Positions 47,900-56,808 of a DNA stretch of 64,000 nucleotides are shown piece after piece (position 1 is the stretch's first letter; each line of letters begins with the position of its first letter). The stretch lies in NCBI RefSeq assembly GCF_021117365.1, contig NZ_CP088262.1, positions 1,550,001 to 1,614,000 of the forward strand. Reading direction: 5' to 3'. The position numbers and the translations under genes are program-made. A model generated the notes under the pieces. The model was not told where the DNA came from and made no database searches. It saw only the letters and a list, made by a program, of their open reading frames with translations. Origin of the DNA: Nocardioides sp. cx-173. GTDB lineage: Bacteria > Actinomycetota > Actinomycetes > Propionibacteriales > Nocardioidaceae.

Positions 47900-47915
47900 C
47901 GTGATCGGTGTCACA
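47900..47915 (+). promoter_or_regulatory. CRP/GlxR-like site upstream of mtlA
   Basis: CGTGA and TCACA are separated by six bases (TCGGTG), again 9 of 10 against TGTGA-N6-TCACA. It lies downstream of the candidate -10 box and 40 bp before ATG 47956, a position suited to repression or to a second promoter. Confidence 0.45.
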
Positions 47916-47955
47916 CGCCGATGACTCAGCCCCAGCCCGCTCAAGGGAGAGCTCG

Positions 47956-49965
47956 ATGACCAGCACCGCCACCACGGGGTCCGCCAGCGGCGGGCTTCGC
48001 ACCCAGGTTCAGCGCTTCGGCACGTTCCTGTCCAACATGGTTCTGCCCAACATCGGCGCGTTCATCGCCTGGGGCCTGATCACCGCTCTGTTCATCGAGA
48101 CCGGCTGGATCACCTTGATCGGCAAGGACGTCTTCGGCTACGAGGGCGGCTACGGCTTCGTGGAGGACCTCGGGGCCTGGGGCTCCGGCGCCGACGGCAC
48201 CGGCATCGTCGGCCCGATGATCACCTACCTGCTGCCGTTGCTCATCGGCTACACCGGCGGCCGGATGATGTACGACGACAACATCCGCGGTGGTGTCGTC
48301 GGCGCAATCGCCACCATGGGCGCCATCGCCGGTGCCTCGGTGCCGATGTTCCTGGGCGCCATGGTGATGGGCCCCCTTGCGGGCTGGTCCATGAAGCGCC
48401 TCGACGCCCTGTGGTCGCACAAGATCCGCCCCGGCTTCGAGATGCTCGTCAACAACTTCTCCGCCGGCATCTGGGGCGGCTTCCTCGCCGTCATCGGCTT
48501 CGTCCTCGCCGGCCCCTTCGTTGAGGAGTTCAGCAAGCTGGCCTCCAACGTCGTCAACACCCTCGTCGACAACAACCTGCTGCCCCTGACCTCGATCTTC
48601 ATCGAGCCGGCCAAGATCCTCTTCCTCAACAACGCGATCAACCAGGGCATTCTCACCCCTCTCGGCACGACCGAGGCTAAGGACACCGGTCAGTCGATCC
48701 TGTTCATGCTCGAGGCCAACCCCGGCCCCGGACTGGGTCTGCTCCTCGCGTTCGCCGTCTTCGGCAAGGGAGTCGCCAAGGCGTCCGCCCCTGGCGCGAT
48801 CCTCATCCAGTTCGTCGGCGGCATCCACGAGATCTACTTCCCCTACGTTCTGATGAAGCCGATCCTGGTGCTGGCCGTCATCGCCGGCGGCATGTCCGGC
48901 GTCGCGGTCAACGTCGCCTTCGACTCCGGCCTGCGGTCTCCGGCATCGCCCGGATCGATCATCGCGGTCTGGACGTCGTCGCCGCCCAGCAGCCTGGTCG
49001 GCGTGACGCTGTCGGTGGTCGTCGCGGCCGCTGTGTCCTTCCTGGTGGCCTCGTTCCTGCTCAAGATCGACCGCAGCGTCGACGAGGGCGACCTGGGCGC
49101 GGCCACGGCTGCGATGGAGGCCAACAAGGGCAAGAAGTCGTCGGTGGCCGGGATGCTGACGCGTCGCGACGCGGACCGCACCGGCCCCATCACCTCCATC
49201 GTGTTCGCCTGCGACGCCGGCATGGGGTCCTCGGCGATGGGTGCGTCGGTGCTGCGCAAGAAGATCCAGGCAGCCGGGCACCCCGAGGTCACGGTCGTCA
49301 ACAAGGCGATCTCGAACCTCACCGACGACTACGACCTCGTGGTCACGCACCAGGACCTCACCGAGCGGGCGCGGCTCAAGACCGGGTCGGCGATCCACGT
49401 CTCGGTCGAGAACTTCATGAACAGCCCGCGTTACGACGAGATCGTGCAGCTGGTCGAGGAGTCCGGCGAGAGTGGGGGATCGGCGGCCGCCGAGCCGGAG
49501 GCCTCCTCGGCCGCCGCCTCCGCCGGTGTCGGCGGGCTGCTGTCGCCGGAGTCGATCGTGCTGGACGCGGGGTCGGGGACGCGCGAGGAGGCGATCACCC
49601 GCGCCGGTGAGCTGTTGGTGGCCGCCGGCGCCGTGGAGCCGTCGTACGTCGACGCCATGCACGAGCGCGAGCAGTCGGTGTCCACCTACATGGGCAACCT
49701 GCTCGCGATCCCGCACGGCACCAACGAGGCCAAGCCCGCGATCAAGCGGAGCGCGATCTCGTTCGTGCGCTACTCCGACGGGGTGCAGTGGAAGAACAAG
49801 GAGGTCAAGTTCGTCATCGGCATCGCGGCGCAGGGCGACGACCACCTCAAGCTGCTGGGACAGATCGCGGAGGTCTTCTTGGACTCCGAGCGGGTGGCCC
49901 GCCTGGAGGCGGCCACGAGCGCCGACGAGGTCCAGGAGGTCCTCGGGGCGGTGCAGCCGGTGTGA
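47956..49965 (+). CDS. mtlA: PTS mannitol-type permease EIICBA
   Basis: A 669-residue PTS permease with all three domains. EIIC (residues 15-345) has NIGAFIAWGLITALF and GGIHEIYFPYVLMKP; EIIB has phospho-Cys about 419 in FACDAGMGSSAMGAS; EIIA has phospho-His586 in AIPHGTNEA. It imports and phosphorylates mannitol or a related hexitol using HPr from this window. ATG 47956 follows AAGGGAGAG; an ATG-like start upstream lacks one. A linker of Ala/Ser/Glu joins B and A. Confidence 0.93.
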   Translation: MTSTATTGSASGGLRTQVQRFGTFLSNMVLPNIGAFIAWGLITALFIETGWITLIGKDVFGYEGGYGFVEDLGAWGSGADGTGIVGPMITYLLPLLIGYTGGRMMYDDNIRGGVVGAIATMGAIAGASVPMFLGAMVMGPLAGWSMKRLDALWSHKIRPGFEMLVNNFSAGIWGGFLAVIGFVLAGPFVEEFSKLASNVVNTLVDNNLLPLTSIFIEPAKILFLNNAINQGILTPLGTTEAKDTGQSILFMLEANPGPGLGLLLAFAVFGKGVAKASAPGAILIQFVGGIHEIYFPYVLMKPILVLAVIAGGMSGVAVNVAFDSGLRSPASPGSIIAVWTSSPPSSLVGVTLSVVVAAAVSFLVASFLLKIDRSVDEGDLGAATAAMEANKGKKSSVAGMLTRRDADRTGPITSIVFACDAGMGSSAMGASVLRKKIQAAGHPEVTVVNKAISNLTDDYDLVVTHQDLTERARLKTGSAIHVSVENFMNSPRYDEIVQLVEESGESGGSAAAEPEASSAAASAGVGGLLSPESIVLDAGSGTREEAITRAGELLVAAGAVEPSYVDAMHEREQSVSTYMGNLLAIPHGTNEAKPAIKRSAISFVRYSDGVQWKNKEVKFVIGIAAQGDDHLKLLGQIAEVFLDSERVARLEAATSADEVQEVLGAVQPV

Positions 49966-49982
49966 CCTGGTCGGTGCCGCCC

Positions 49983-50282
49983 TCAGAGCAGCCGCAGCAG
50001 CGCCGCGATGAGGGCGGCACCGAACACCACGACGAGGAACGGTGCCCTCAGCAGGAGCAGCACCATCGCCGCGGCCAGCGCCGCGGCGCGCGCGTCCAGC
50101 ACCAGGTCGTGACCGCCGGTGAAGACCTGCACCGCGACCAGTCCCGACAGCAGGGCGACCGGGATCAGGTCGGCGATGCGGGCGACCAGCGGTCGCTCGA
50201 GGACCCGCGGCGGGACCGAGAGCCCCGCCAGCTTGAGCAGGTAGCAGCCGACCGCCGCCACGAGGATCGCCGTCCAGGTCAT
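49983..50282 (-). CDS. azlD: AzlD-type branched-chain amino acid transport subunit
   Basis: A 99-residue membrane protein with three to four helices (TAILVAAVGCYLLKLAG, ARIADLIPVALLSGLVAV, AAALAAAMVLLLLRAPFLVVVFGAALIAALL). AzlD works with AzlC as a branched-chain amino acid exporter. ATG overlaps the azlC stop by 4 nt. Confidence 0.9.
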   Translation of the reverse strand: MTWTAILVAAVGCYLLKLAGLSVPPRVLERPLVARIADLIPVALLSGLVAVQVFTGGHDLVLDARAAALAAAMVLLLLRAPFLVVVFGAALIAALLRLL

Positions 50283-50971
50283 GGCGTGCTCCTCGAACGG
50301 AGCAGCAGGCCGGCCAGTAGGGCGACGCCTCCGGCGACCAGCACGGGTACGCCGGCCGCCGTCACCGGCACCGCGCCGAGGGCCACGACGGCGGCCAGCA
50401 GCGCGACCGCGAGGTTGCGGCGCTCCTGCAGCCGCGGCCAGAGCAGCGCGAGGAACGCCGCCCCGACGGCGGCGTCCAGGCCGTACGTGCGCGGGTCGCC
50501 GATGGCCGTGCCGGCGACGGCGCCGAGCAGCGTGAAGAGGTTCCACAGGACGAAGATCGACACGCCCGTGGTCAGGAAGCCGGTCCGGGCCCCCTCCCTG
50601 GTCCTGCGGGTTACCGACATCGCCGTCGACTCGTCGATCACCAGGTGGGCGGCGCCGAGACGACGGGGCCCGGTCCAGCCCAGGAGCCCTGCCAGCCGCA
50701 GGCCGTAGAGCGTGTTGCGGGTGCCGAGGAGCAACGCCGTCAGCGCGCCGGAGAACGGCGCGCCCCCGGAGGCCAGCACCCCGACGAGGGCGAACTGCGA
50801 GGCGCCGGTGAACATCAGCAGCGACAGGGCGCAGGTCTGCAGCACGTCCAGCCCGGAGGCGACCGAGACGGCGCCGAAGCTCACGCCGTAGGTGCCGGTG
50901 GCCAGGCCGACGCCGAGGCTGTCGCGGACGATGCGCCGGCGGTCCTCGGGGTCTGCCGACGGCGGGGTCAC
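50279..50971 (-). CDS. azlC: AzlC family transporter subunit
   Basis: A 230-residue membrane protein with FGAVSVASGLDVLQTCALSLLMFTGASQFALVGVLASGG, the AzlC signature, and GTRNTLYGLRLAGLL. With AzlD it probably exports branched-chain amino acids or analogues. GTG start overlaps the acetyltransferase stop by 4 nt, so four genes form one operon. Confidence 0.9.
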   Translation of the reverse strand: MTPPSADPEDRRRIVRDSLGVGLATGTYGVSFGAVSVASGLDVLQTCALSLLMFTGASQFALVGVLASGGAPFSGALTALLLGTRNTLYGLRLAGLLGWTGPRRLGAAHLVIDESTAMSVTRRTREGARTGFLTTGVSIFVLWNLFTLLGAVAGTAIGDPRTYGLDAAVGAAFLALLWPRLQERRNLAVALLAAVVALGAVPVTAAGVPVLVAGGVALLAGLLLRSRSTP

Positions 50972-51513
50972 GAGAAGGCGGTGTGCAGGCGGACCTGCTT
51001 GACCTGCGTGCTGCCGGTGCCGTCCAGGTCCAGCGTGCGGTGCGCGCCGTCCGGCGCCCATCCCGCCTCGCTGAGGAAGACCCGGGTCGCGTCGTCCGTC
51101 GCCAGTGTCCAGACCATCGCATGGGTGAACCGGTCGGCCAGCATCGTGTCGACGGCGGCCTGGAGCAGCCGCGAGCCGTGCCCCTTGCCGCGCTCCTCGG
51201 GCGCGACGGTGAGCTCCTGCATCTCGCCGTCGGAGACCGGGTCGCAGTCGGGGTCCGAGGCCGGGCCGACGATCGCGAAGCCGCACACCCGGTTGCGCTC
51301 CAGCGCCACCAGCACCCGGTTGCGGGCGTCCTGCGGCTTGCGCAGCGCCTCCTGCCAGGCGGCTGCGGCGGCCCCCGGGTCGTGGGGGAGCGCCTCGGCC
51401 GGCAGGACGTCGGCGTACTGCTCGCGCCAGGTGCGCACCTGGAGCTCCGCGATGGCCGCGGCGTCGTCGGCCCAGGCGATGCGCACGGACACGTCGGCGA
51501 TGGGGCTGCTCAC
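50968..51513 (-). CDS. GNAT family acetyltransferase
   Basis: A 181-residue GNAT protein: VSVRIAWADDAAAIAELQVRTW at the N-terminus, and MQELTVAPEERGKGHGSRLLQAAVD (acetyl-CoA loop). The C-terminal segment VFLSEAGWAPDGAHRTLDL is typical of small-molecule or N-terminal acetyltransferases. It lies 4 bp after the ATPase and overlaps azlC. A protective role for exported amino acid analogues is possible but unsupported. Confidence 0.88.
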   Translation of the reverse strand: MSSPIADVSVRIAWADDAAAIAELQVRTWREQYADVLPAEALPHDPGAAAAAWQEALRKPQDARNRVLVALERNRVCGFAIVGPASDPDCDPVSDGEMQELTVAPEERGKGHGSRLLQAAVDTMLADRFTHAMVWTLATDDATRVFLSEAGWAPDGAHRTLDLDGTGSTQVKQVRLHTAFS

Positions 51514-51517
51514 GCGA

Positions 51518-52249
51518 TCATCTTGGCATCTCGTCGTCGACGAGGTGGCGCAGGTAGGCGTCGGGGCGCTCCAGGAAGCGGCGCCAGTGGTCGACGACCT
51601 GCAGGTCCTCCCATGCCGTCTCGCGAAAGCCCCACTCGCCGACCTCCAGGATCCGCGCGCCCGGCATCGCGGCAAGGACGGGGGAGTGGGTGGCGCACAG
51701 GACCTGCCCGCCGGCGGCCGTGACCCGCTGGAGGACCGCGACCAGCGCGAGCGTGGACGAGAACGACAGCGCGGCCTCGGGCTCGTCGAGGCAGTAGAAG
51801 CCGGCGGAGCCGAAGCGGCTCTCGAGGACCGCCAGGAACGACTCGCCGTGGCTGAGCTCGTGGAACGGCACGTCGCCGCCGAGGTCCTCGATGTAGGTGT
51901 ACCAGCCGTGCATCGTCTCGGCGCGCAGGAAGAAGCCCCACCGGCTCGCCCCGATCCCGCGGCGTACGGCGAGGGCGCGGTGCAGCGGCGACTCGGACTC
52001 ACGGGTGGAGTGCCGGCTGTGGGTCGAGCCGCCCTCGGGCGAGAGGCCGTACGCCGCGGCGACGGCCTCGACGACGGTCGACTTGCCCGAGCCGTTCTCA
52101 CCGACCAGGAACGTCACCCCGCGGGCGAGCTCGAGCCCCTCGCGGGCGAGCTGCCGGACGACCGGCAGCGTCATCGGCCAGGACCGGGGCTCCAGGTCGT
52201 GGCCGGGGTCCACCTCGACGCGGCGCACGGGGGGCTGGTCGAAGTCCAC
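51518..52249 (-). CDS. AAA/ABC-type ATPase, single-domain
   Basis: A 243-residue soluble ATPase. Walker A is VGENGSGKST, a signature-like ELSHGESFL follows, Walker B is FYCLDEPEAAL, and the switch is CATHSPVL. This order matches the AAA_21/RecF-like family of stand-alone ABC-fold ATPases rather than a transporter subunit. There is no partner nuclease next to it. GTG start has a -10 box TACCCT 6 nt upstream, and it heads the four-gene operon. Confidence 0.88.
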   Translation of the reverse strand: MDFDQPPVRRVEVDPGHDLEPRSWPMTLPVVRQLAREGLELARGVTFLVGENGSGKSTVVEAVAAAYGLSPEGGSTHSRHSTRESESPLHRALAVRRGIGASRWGFFLRAETMHGWYTYIEDLGGDVPFHELSHGESFLAVLESRFGSAGFYCLDEPEAALSFSSTLALVAVLQRVTAAGGQVLCATHSPVLAAMPGARILEVGEWGFRETAWEDLQVVDHWRRFLERPDAYLRHLVDDEMPR

Positions 52250-52255
52250 GCGCCC

Positions 52256-52293
52256 AGGGTAGGCGCGCCCGGCTGGGAGCGGCGTCCTAGTGT
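52256..52293. promoter_or_regulatory. divergent leaderless -10 boxes
   Basis: On the minus strand TACCCT (52261-52256) ends 6 nt before GTG 52249; on the plus strand TAGTGT (52288-52293) ends 7 nt before ATG 52301. Confidence 0.45.
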
Positions 52294-52300
52294 CGGTGGC

Positions 52301-53308
52301 ATGGAGATTCGTAACCTCGGAGCAAGCGGCCTGAAGATCTCGGCCATCTCGTACGGCAACTGGCTGACCCACGGGTCGCAGGTGGAGGAGGACGCCGCGC
52401 TGGCGTGCGTCCGGCAGGCCCTCGACGAGGGCATCACCACCTTCGACACCGCCGACGTCTACGCCAACACCGCGGCGGAGACCGTGCTGGGCAAGGCGCT
52501 GGCCGGCGAGCGCCGCGAAGGGCTGGAGATCTTCACCAAGGTCTACTGGCCCACCGGTCCAGGCGCGCACAACGACCACGGGCTGTCGCGCAAGCACATC
52601 CTGGAGTCCATCAACGGCTCGCTGCAGCGCCTCGGCACCGACTACGTCGACCTGTACCAGGCCCACCGCTACGACCACGAGACGCCGCTCGAGGAGACGA
52701 TGGAGGCCTTCGCCGACGTCGTGCGCTCCGGCAAGGCGCTCTACATCGGGGTCTCGGAGTGGCGCGCGGAGGAGATCCGGGCCGCGCACGCGCTGGCCCG
52801 CGAGCTGCACGTCCCGCTGGTGTCCAACCAGCCGCAGTACAACATGTTGTGGCGCGTCATCGAGGCCGAGGTCGTGCCGACCTGCGAGGAGCTCGGGCTC
52901 GGCCAGGTGGTGTGGTCGCCTATCGCGCAGGGCGCGCTGACCGGCAAGTACCAGCCGGGCAAGCAGCCGCCGGCGGGGTCGCGGGCCACCGACGACAAGG
53001 GCGGGTCGAACATGATCTCGCGCTGGCTCAAGGACGACGTCCTGGAGCGCGTGCAGCGGCTGCGGCCCGTCGCCGACGAGGCCGGGCTGAGCATGGCGCA
53101 GCTGGCCGTGGCCTGGGTGCTGCAGAACCCCAACGTCTCCAGCGCGATCATCGGCGCCAGCCGCCCCGAGCAGGTGACCGAGAACGTCAAGGCCGCAGGC
53201 GTGAGCCTCGACGAGTCGACGATGAGCGCCATCGACGAGGCCGTCGGAGACGTCGCCGAGCGCGACCCCGCTAAGACGCAGTCGCCGCCGAGGCGGGACT
53301 TCGGCTGA
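52301..53308 (+). CDS. aldo/keto reductase
   Basis: A 335-residue NADPH-dependent oxidoreductase of the AKR superfamily, near the potassium-channel beta-subunit/YghZ group. The catalytic residues are visible in TFDTADVYANT (Asp, Tyr), FTKVYW (Lys) and DLYQAHRYD (His). The C-terminal NADP site is SSAIIGASRPEQVTENV. The carbonyl substrate is not readable. Its end overlaps the convergent transporter by 38 nt. Confidence 0.93.
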   Translation: MEIRNLGASGLKISAISYGNWLTHGSQVEEDAALACVRQALDEGITTFDTADVYANTAAETVLGKALAGERREGLEIFTKVYWPTGPGAHNDHGLSRKHILESINGSLQRLGTDYVDLYQAHRYDHETPLEETMEAFADVVRSGKALYIGVSEWRAEEIRAAHALARELHVPLVSNQPQYNMLWRVIEAEVVPTCEELGLGQVVWSPIAQGALTGKYQPGKQPPAGSRATDDKGGSNMISRWLKDDVLERVQRLRPVADEAGLSMAQLAVAWVLQNPNVSSAIIGASRPEQVTENVKAAGVSLDESTMSAIDEAVGDVAERDPAKTQSPPRRDFG

Positions 53309-54092
53309 CCGCCGCGGCGCCGGCGGTCGCCAGCACCAGCCCGACCGCCACGCCGACGGCCCAGCCGTCGCGCACGCCGTCACCGAGGAGCGCCACCCCG
53401 ATGGCCGCCGGCAGCAGCGTCTGCCCGACGATCATCGGGGCGGTGGTCCCGGTGACCGCGTTGGAGTGCATTCCGAGCGAGTAGAGCCAGAACGACACCA
53501 GCCCGAAGGCCGGTACGGCGAGCGCGGCCAGCACGACCGGCGCCTCGAGCGGCAGGCCGACCCCGCGCACCGCGATGGCCGATCCGGCGTACCCGAGGCC
53601 GGCGAGCGCGCCCAGCACGGGGCCGGACCACTCCCGGCCGACCATCGCGGCCGCGAGCAGCAGCACGACGCCGAGCGCGACCGGCAGCGCGAAGGCCCAG
53701 GTCGTCACGACCTCGCCGGGCTCCCCGGAGCCCAGCGACAGCAGGGCGAGCCCGGCCGTGACGGCGCCGACGCCCACCCAGTCGCCGCGGGACAGGTTCT
53801 CGCTGACCCGGCGCGACGCCAGCGCGGTCACCGGCAGCGACAGCGAGATCAGCGCCTGCGCCAGGTAGAGCGGCAACAGCCAGATCGCGACCGCGTGCAG
53901 CACGAAGCCGCCGAGGTAGGCAGCGACCACGAGCATGGTGAGCGGGTCGCGCACCGAGCGCAGCACGAAGCCCACCAGATGGGTGGGCCGCCCCCCGATC
54001 CGGCGTACGGCGGAGGCCTGGACCACCGCCGCGACACCGAACAGCGCGGCGGCCACCAGGCCCGCGAGGAGCCCGGCGACCTGGTCGCTCAC
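53271..54092 (-). CDS. DMT-superfamily transporter
   Basis: A 273-residue membrane protein with about nine to ten helices arranged as two EamA-like halves (LLAGLVAAALFGVAAVVQA, GLALLSLGSGEPGE, LAGLGYAGSAIAVRG, AVGVAVGLVLATAGAAAVS). It probably exports a small metabolite. Start overlaps the DUF3043 stop by 4 nt. Confidence 0.85.
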   Translation of the reverse strand: MSDQVAGLLAGLVAAALFGVAAVVQASAVRRIGGRPTHLVGFVLRSVRDPLTMLVVAAYLGGFVLHAVAIWLLPLYLAQALISLSLPVTALASRRVSENLSRGDWVGVGAVTAGLALLSLGSGEPGEVVTTWAFALPVALGVVLLLAAAMVGREWSGPVLGALAGLGYAGSAIAVRGVGLPLEAPVVLAALAVPAFGLVSFWLYSLGMHSNAVTGTTAPMIVGQTLLPAAIGVALLGDGVRDGWAVGVAVGLVLATAGAAAVSRSPASAATAS

Positions 54093-54679
54093 CGGTAGTG
54101 CTCGGGGAGCTCCTGGCCGATCTTGACCTGCGTCTTGGGCATCCGCATGAACCTCATCTGCATCGCGCGCGTGATCGTGTAGTACGTGGTGCCCTTCAGC
54201 GGCTCACCGGGGAAGCGGCGCGCGATCTCCTTGCGCACCCGGCGCCGGAGCAGGAGCAGGTCGACGCCGACCAGCAGCAGCGTGCCGAGCAGCAGCGTGT
54301 TGCCCATGCTGCGCAGGTCGGGGTTGCCGGAGTAGCCGAGCACCATGGTGACGATCAGCAGCGGGATCATCAGCTCGACGATCGAGAAGCGGGAGTCGAC
54401 GTAGTCGCGGATGAAGCGTCGCACCGGCCCCTTGTCGCGCGGCATCAGGTAGCGCTCGTCGCCGGTCTTCATGGCGGAGCGGACCTTCTGGCTCGACTCG
54501 ATCTTGGCCTGGCGCTGCTGCTGCGCGATCTCCTTGCGGGTGCGCGGCACCTTGGCCCGGGCCTTGGCCGCGGCCTCGGCCTCGCGGCGCGTGGGGGTCG
54601 GTCGGCCCTTGCCGCCCTCCCTGGCGGTGGCGGCGGCGTCGGCGGTGGTGGTGGTCTCTGGCTTGCTACGACGGAACAA
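54089..54679 (-). CDS. DUF3043 membrane protein
   Basis: A 196-residue actinobacterial protein. The N-terminal 75 residues are charged and coiled-coil-like (EAAAKARAKVPRTRKEIAQQQRQAK), followed by RYLMPRDKGPVRRFIRDYVDSRFS, the DUF3043 signature, two membrane helices (VELMIPLLIVTMVLGYS, NTLLLGTLLLVGVDLLLL) and a basic tail. The function is unknown. It is divergent from pspA, 132 bp apart. Confidence 0.9.
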   Translation of the reverse strand: MFRRSKPETTTTADAAATAREGGKGRPTPTRREAEAAAKARAKVPRTRKEIAQQQRQAKIESSQKVRSAMKTGDERYLMPRDKGPVRRFIRDYVDSRFSIVELMIPLLIVTMVLGYSGNPDLRSMGNTLLLGTLLLVGVDLLLLRRRVRKEIARRFPGEPLKGTTYYTITRAMQMRFMRMPKTQVKIGQELPEHYR

Positions 54680-54811
54680 CGAAAGGCCTTCAGCAGGATG
54701 GGCGGGAGCGATACCCCCTCAGAGTACCTGCGTGGTCGCGGACGTCACCGTCGGCGCCGTAGGGTGAAGTCCACGTCGTTGCACTCCGCTCCACCTGAGA
54801 GGGACCCCCGC

Positions 54812-55573
54812 ATGAGCCTCATGAAGCGCGTCAGCCTGATCTTCCGGTCGAAGGCCAACCAGGCCCTCGACCGGGCCGAGGACCCCCGCCAGACGCTGGA
54901 CTACAGCTACCAGCGCCAGCTCGACCTGCTCTCCAAGGTACGCCGCGGCGTGGCCGACGTGGCGACGAGCCGCAAGCGCGTCGAGCTGCAGGTGGCCCAG
55001 CTCGAGCAGCAGTCGGCCAAGCTGCAGGACCAGGCCGAGAAGGCGCTGTCGATGGACCGCGAGGACCTCGCCCGCGAGGCGCTGACCCGCAAGTCCGGCC
55101 TGGTCGGCCAGATCAACGACCTCAAGGCGCAGCACGCCAACCTCCAGGGCGAGGAGGAGAAGCTGACGCTGGCCCAGCAGCGCCTCCAGGCGAAGGTCGA
55201 GTCGTTCCGCACCCGCAAGGAGACGATCAAGGCGACCTACACCGCCGCCGAGGCGCAGAGCCGGATCGGCGAGGCCATGTCCGGCATCGGCGAGGAGATG
55301 GGCGACGTGGGGATGGCGATCCAGCGCGCCGAGGACAAGACGGCGCAGCTGCAGGCCCGCGCCGGCGCCATCGACGAGCTGATCGCCTCCGGCGCGCTCG
55401 ACGACGCCTCCTCGCTCAACGCCGGCGACGACATCAGCCGCGAGCTGGAGTCGATGAGCTCGCAGGCCGACGTGGAGGCCGAGCTGGCGCGGATGAAGGG
55501 CCTGTCCTCCGGGTCGGCCCCTGACGCGATCGAGGCCGGGTCCGAGCAGCCGGAGGGGGAGCAGCCGCGATGA
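54812..55573 (+). CDS. pspA: PspA/IM30 family protein
   Basis: A 253-residue ESCRT-III-like membrane-remodelling protein. It has the LMKRVSLIFRSKANQALDRAEDPRQTLDYSYQRQLDLL start of the family and a long coiled coil (VAQLEQQSAKLQDQAEKAL, ALTRKSGLVGQINDLKAQHANL). The C-terminus is acidic. It senses and supports the stressed inner membrane. A TAGGGT -10 candidate lies at 54760. Its stop overlaps the pspAA ATG. Confidence 0.93.
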   Translation: MSLMKRVSLIFRSKANQALDRAEDPRQTLDYSYQRQLDLLSKVRRGVADVATSRKRVELQVAQLEQQSAKLQDQAEKALSMDREDLAREALTRKSGLVGQINDLKAQHANLQGEEEKLTLAQQRLQAKVESFRTRKETIKATYTAAEAQSRIGEAMSGIGEEMGDVGMAIQRAEDKTAQLQARAGAIDELIASGALDDASSLNAGDDISRELESMSSQADVEAELARMKGLSSGSAPDAIEAGSEQPEGEQPR

Positions 55574-55857
55574 GCTCGCTGATCGTGCGCATCCTGGGGG
55601 AGGGCCAGTACGACGTGCCCGACAGCGCCCTGGACACCCTGAACCAGCTGGACGCGACGCTCGAGGCCGCCGTCGAGACCGGCGACGAGGCGACCTTCCG
55701 CGAGGCCCTCACCGCGCTGCTCGACGGCGTACGCGGCCAGGGGGTGGCCCACCCGCTCGACTCTCTGGACGAGTCCGACCTGATCCTCCCGCCGGCCGAC
55801 GCGACCATCGATCAGGTCCGCGAGCTGCTCGCCGACGACGGGCTGATCCCCGGCTGA
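55570..55857 (+). CDS. PspA-associated protein PspAA
   Basis: A 95-residue protein starting MSSLIVRILGEGQYDVPDSALDTLNQLDATLEAAV, matching the PspAA family found beside pspA in actinobacteria and some archaea. It is acidic and compact, without membrane segments. The ATGA overlap with pspA implies stoichiometric expression; it probably binds PspA. Assignment rests on family recognition and context. Confidence 0.85.
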   Translation: MSSLIVRILGEGQYDVPDSALDTLNQLDATLEAAVETGDEATFREALTALLDGVRGQGVAHPLDSLDESDLILPPADATIDQVRELLADDGLIPG

Positions 55858-55890
55858 GGCCCCGCTTGGAGGCACCGGGAGAATGGGGCC

Positions 55891-56808
55891 ATGGCTCGTA
55901 CACGGTTCATTGGTGACTCGGGGCTCACCGCCCGCATGACCCTGGTGATGTTCCTGCTCGGGGCGCTCTTCGTCGCCCTCGTGGTGGGCCTGGCCTACGC
56001 CGCCGGCGGTGGTCTGGGCATCCTCATCGGGATCGCCGGCATCGGCATCGCGGTCTACCAGTGGTCGTCCTCCGACAAGATCGCCATGCGCGCCATGCGG
56101 GCGCGGGAGGTCAGCCCCGAGGAGGCTCCCGAGCTGCACGGCATGATCGACCGCCTGTGCGCCCTGGCCGACATGCCCAAGCCCCGTGTCGGCATCGCGC
56201 ACACCTCGGTCCCCAACGCCTTCGCGACGGGCCGCTCGCCCAACCGCTCGGTCGTGTGCGTCACGACCGGCATCATGGGCGTCCTCACGGCCGAGGAGCT
56301 GGAAGGCGTCCTGGCCCACGAGCTCTCCCACGTCGCGCACCGCGACGTCCTGGTCATGACCGTGGCCTCGTCGGCCGGCATCGCCGCCGGCATGCTCACC
56401 CAGGGCGCCCAGTACGGCGGCCTGGGGCTGCTGGGCGGGCGTCGCGACAACAACAACGGCCTGCCCGTGTGGCTGATCGTGCTCCTGGTCAGCCTGGTCG
56501 TCTACGCCGTGAGCTTCGTGCTGCTGCGGCTGCTCTCTCGCTACCGCGAGCTGTCCGCAGACCGGGCCGGCGCCTACCTCACGATGAAGCCCGCGGCCCT
56601 GGCCTCGGCGCTGCAGAAGATCACCGGCGAGATGAACCAGATCCCGCAGAAGGACCTGCGTCAGGTGAGCGCGGCCAGCGCCCTGTGCATCGCACCGGCG
56701 GTCGCCGGCGTCTCGCTGCGCACGCTCACCTCCACCCACCCCTCGCTCGAGCAGCGCCTCGAGCAGCTCGCCAAGATCCAGGCCGAGCTCGGCCGGCCCA
56801 CCGCCTGA
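55891..56808 (+). CDS. htpX: M48 family membrane metalloprotease HtpX
   Basis: A 305-residue membrane protease. Two N-terminal helices (ARMTLVMFLLGALFVALVVGLAYA, LGILIGIAGIGIAVYQW) precede HELSH (His143, Glu144, His147), and YRELSADRAGA holds the third zinc ligand. It degrades damaged membrane proteins. It sits inside the psp cluster, linking membrane remodelling to proteolysis. Confidence 0.95.
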   Translation: MARTRFIGDSGLTARMTLVMFLLGALFVALVVGLAYAAGGGLGILIGIAGIGIAVYQWSSSDKIAMRAMRAREVSPEEAPELHGMIDRLCALADMPKPRVGIAHTSVPNAFATGRSPNRSVVCVTTGIMGVLTAEELEGVLAHELSHVAHRDVLVMTVASSAGIAAGMLTQGAQYGGLGLLGGRRDNNNGLPVWLIVLLVSLVVYAVSFVLLRLLSRYRELSADRAGAYLTMKPAALASALQKITGEMNQIPQKDLRQVSAASALCIAPAVAGVSLRTLTSTHPSLEQRLEQLAKIQAELGRPTA

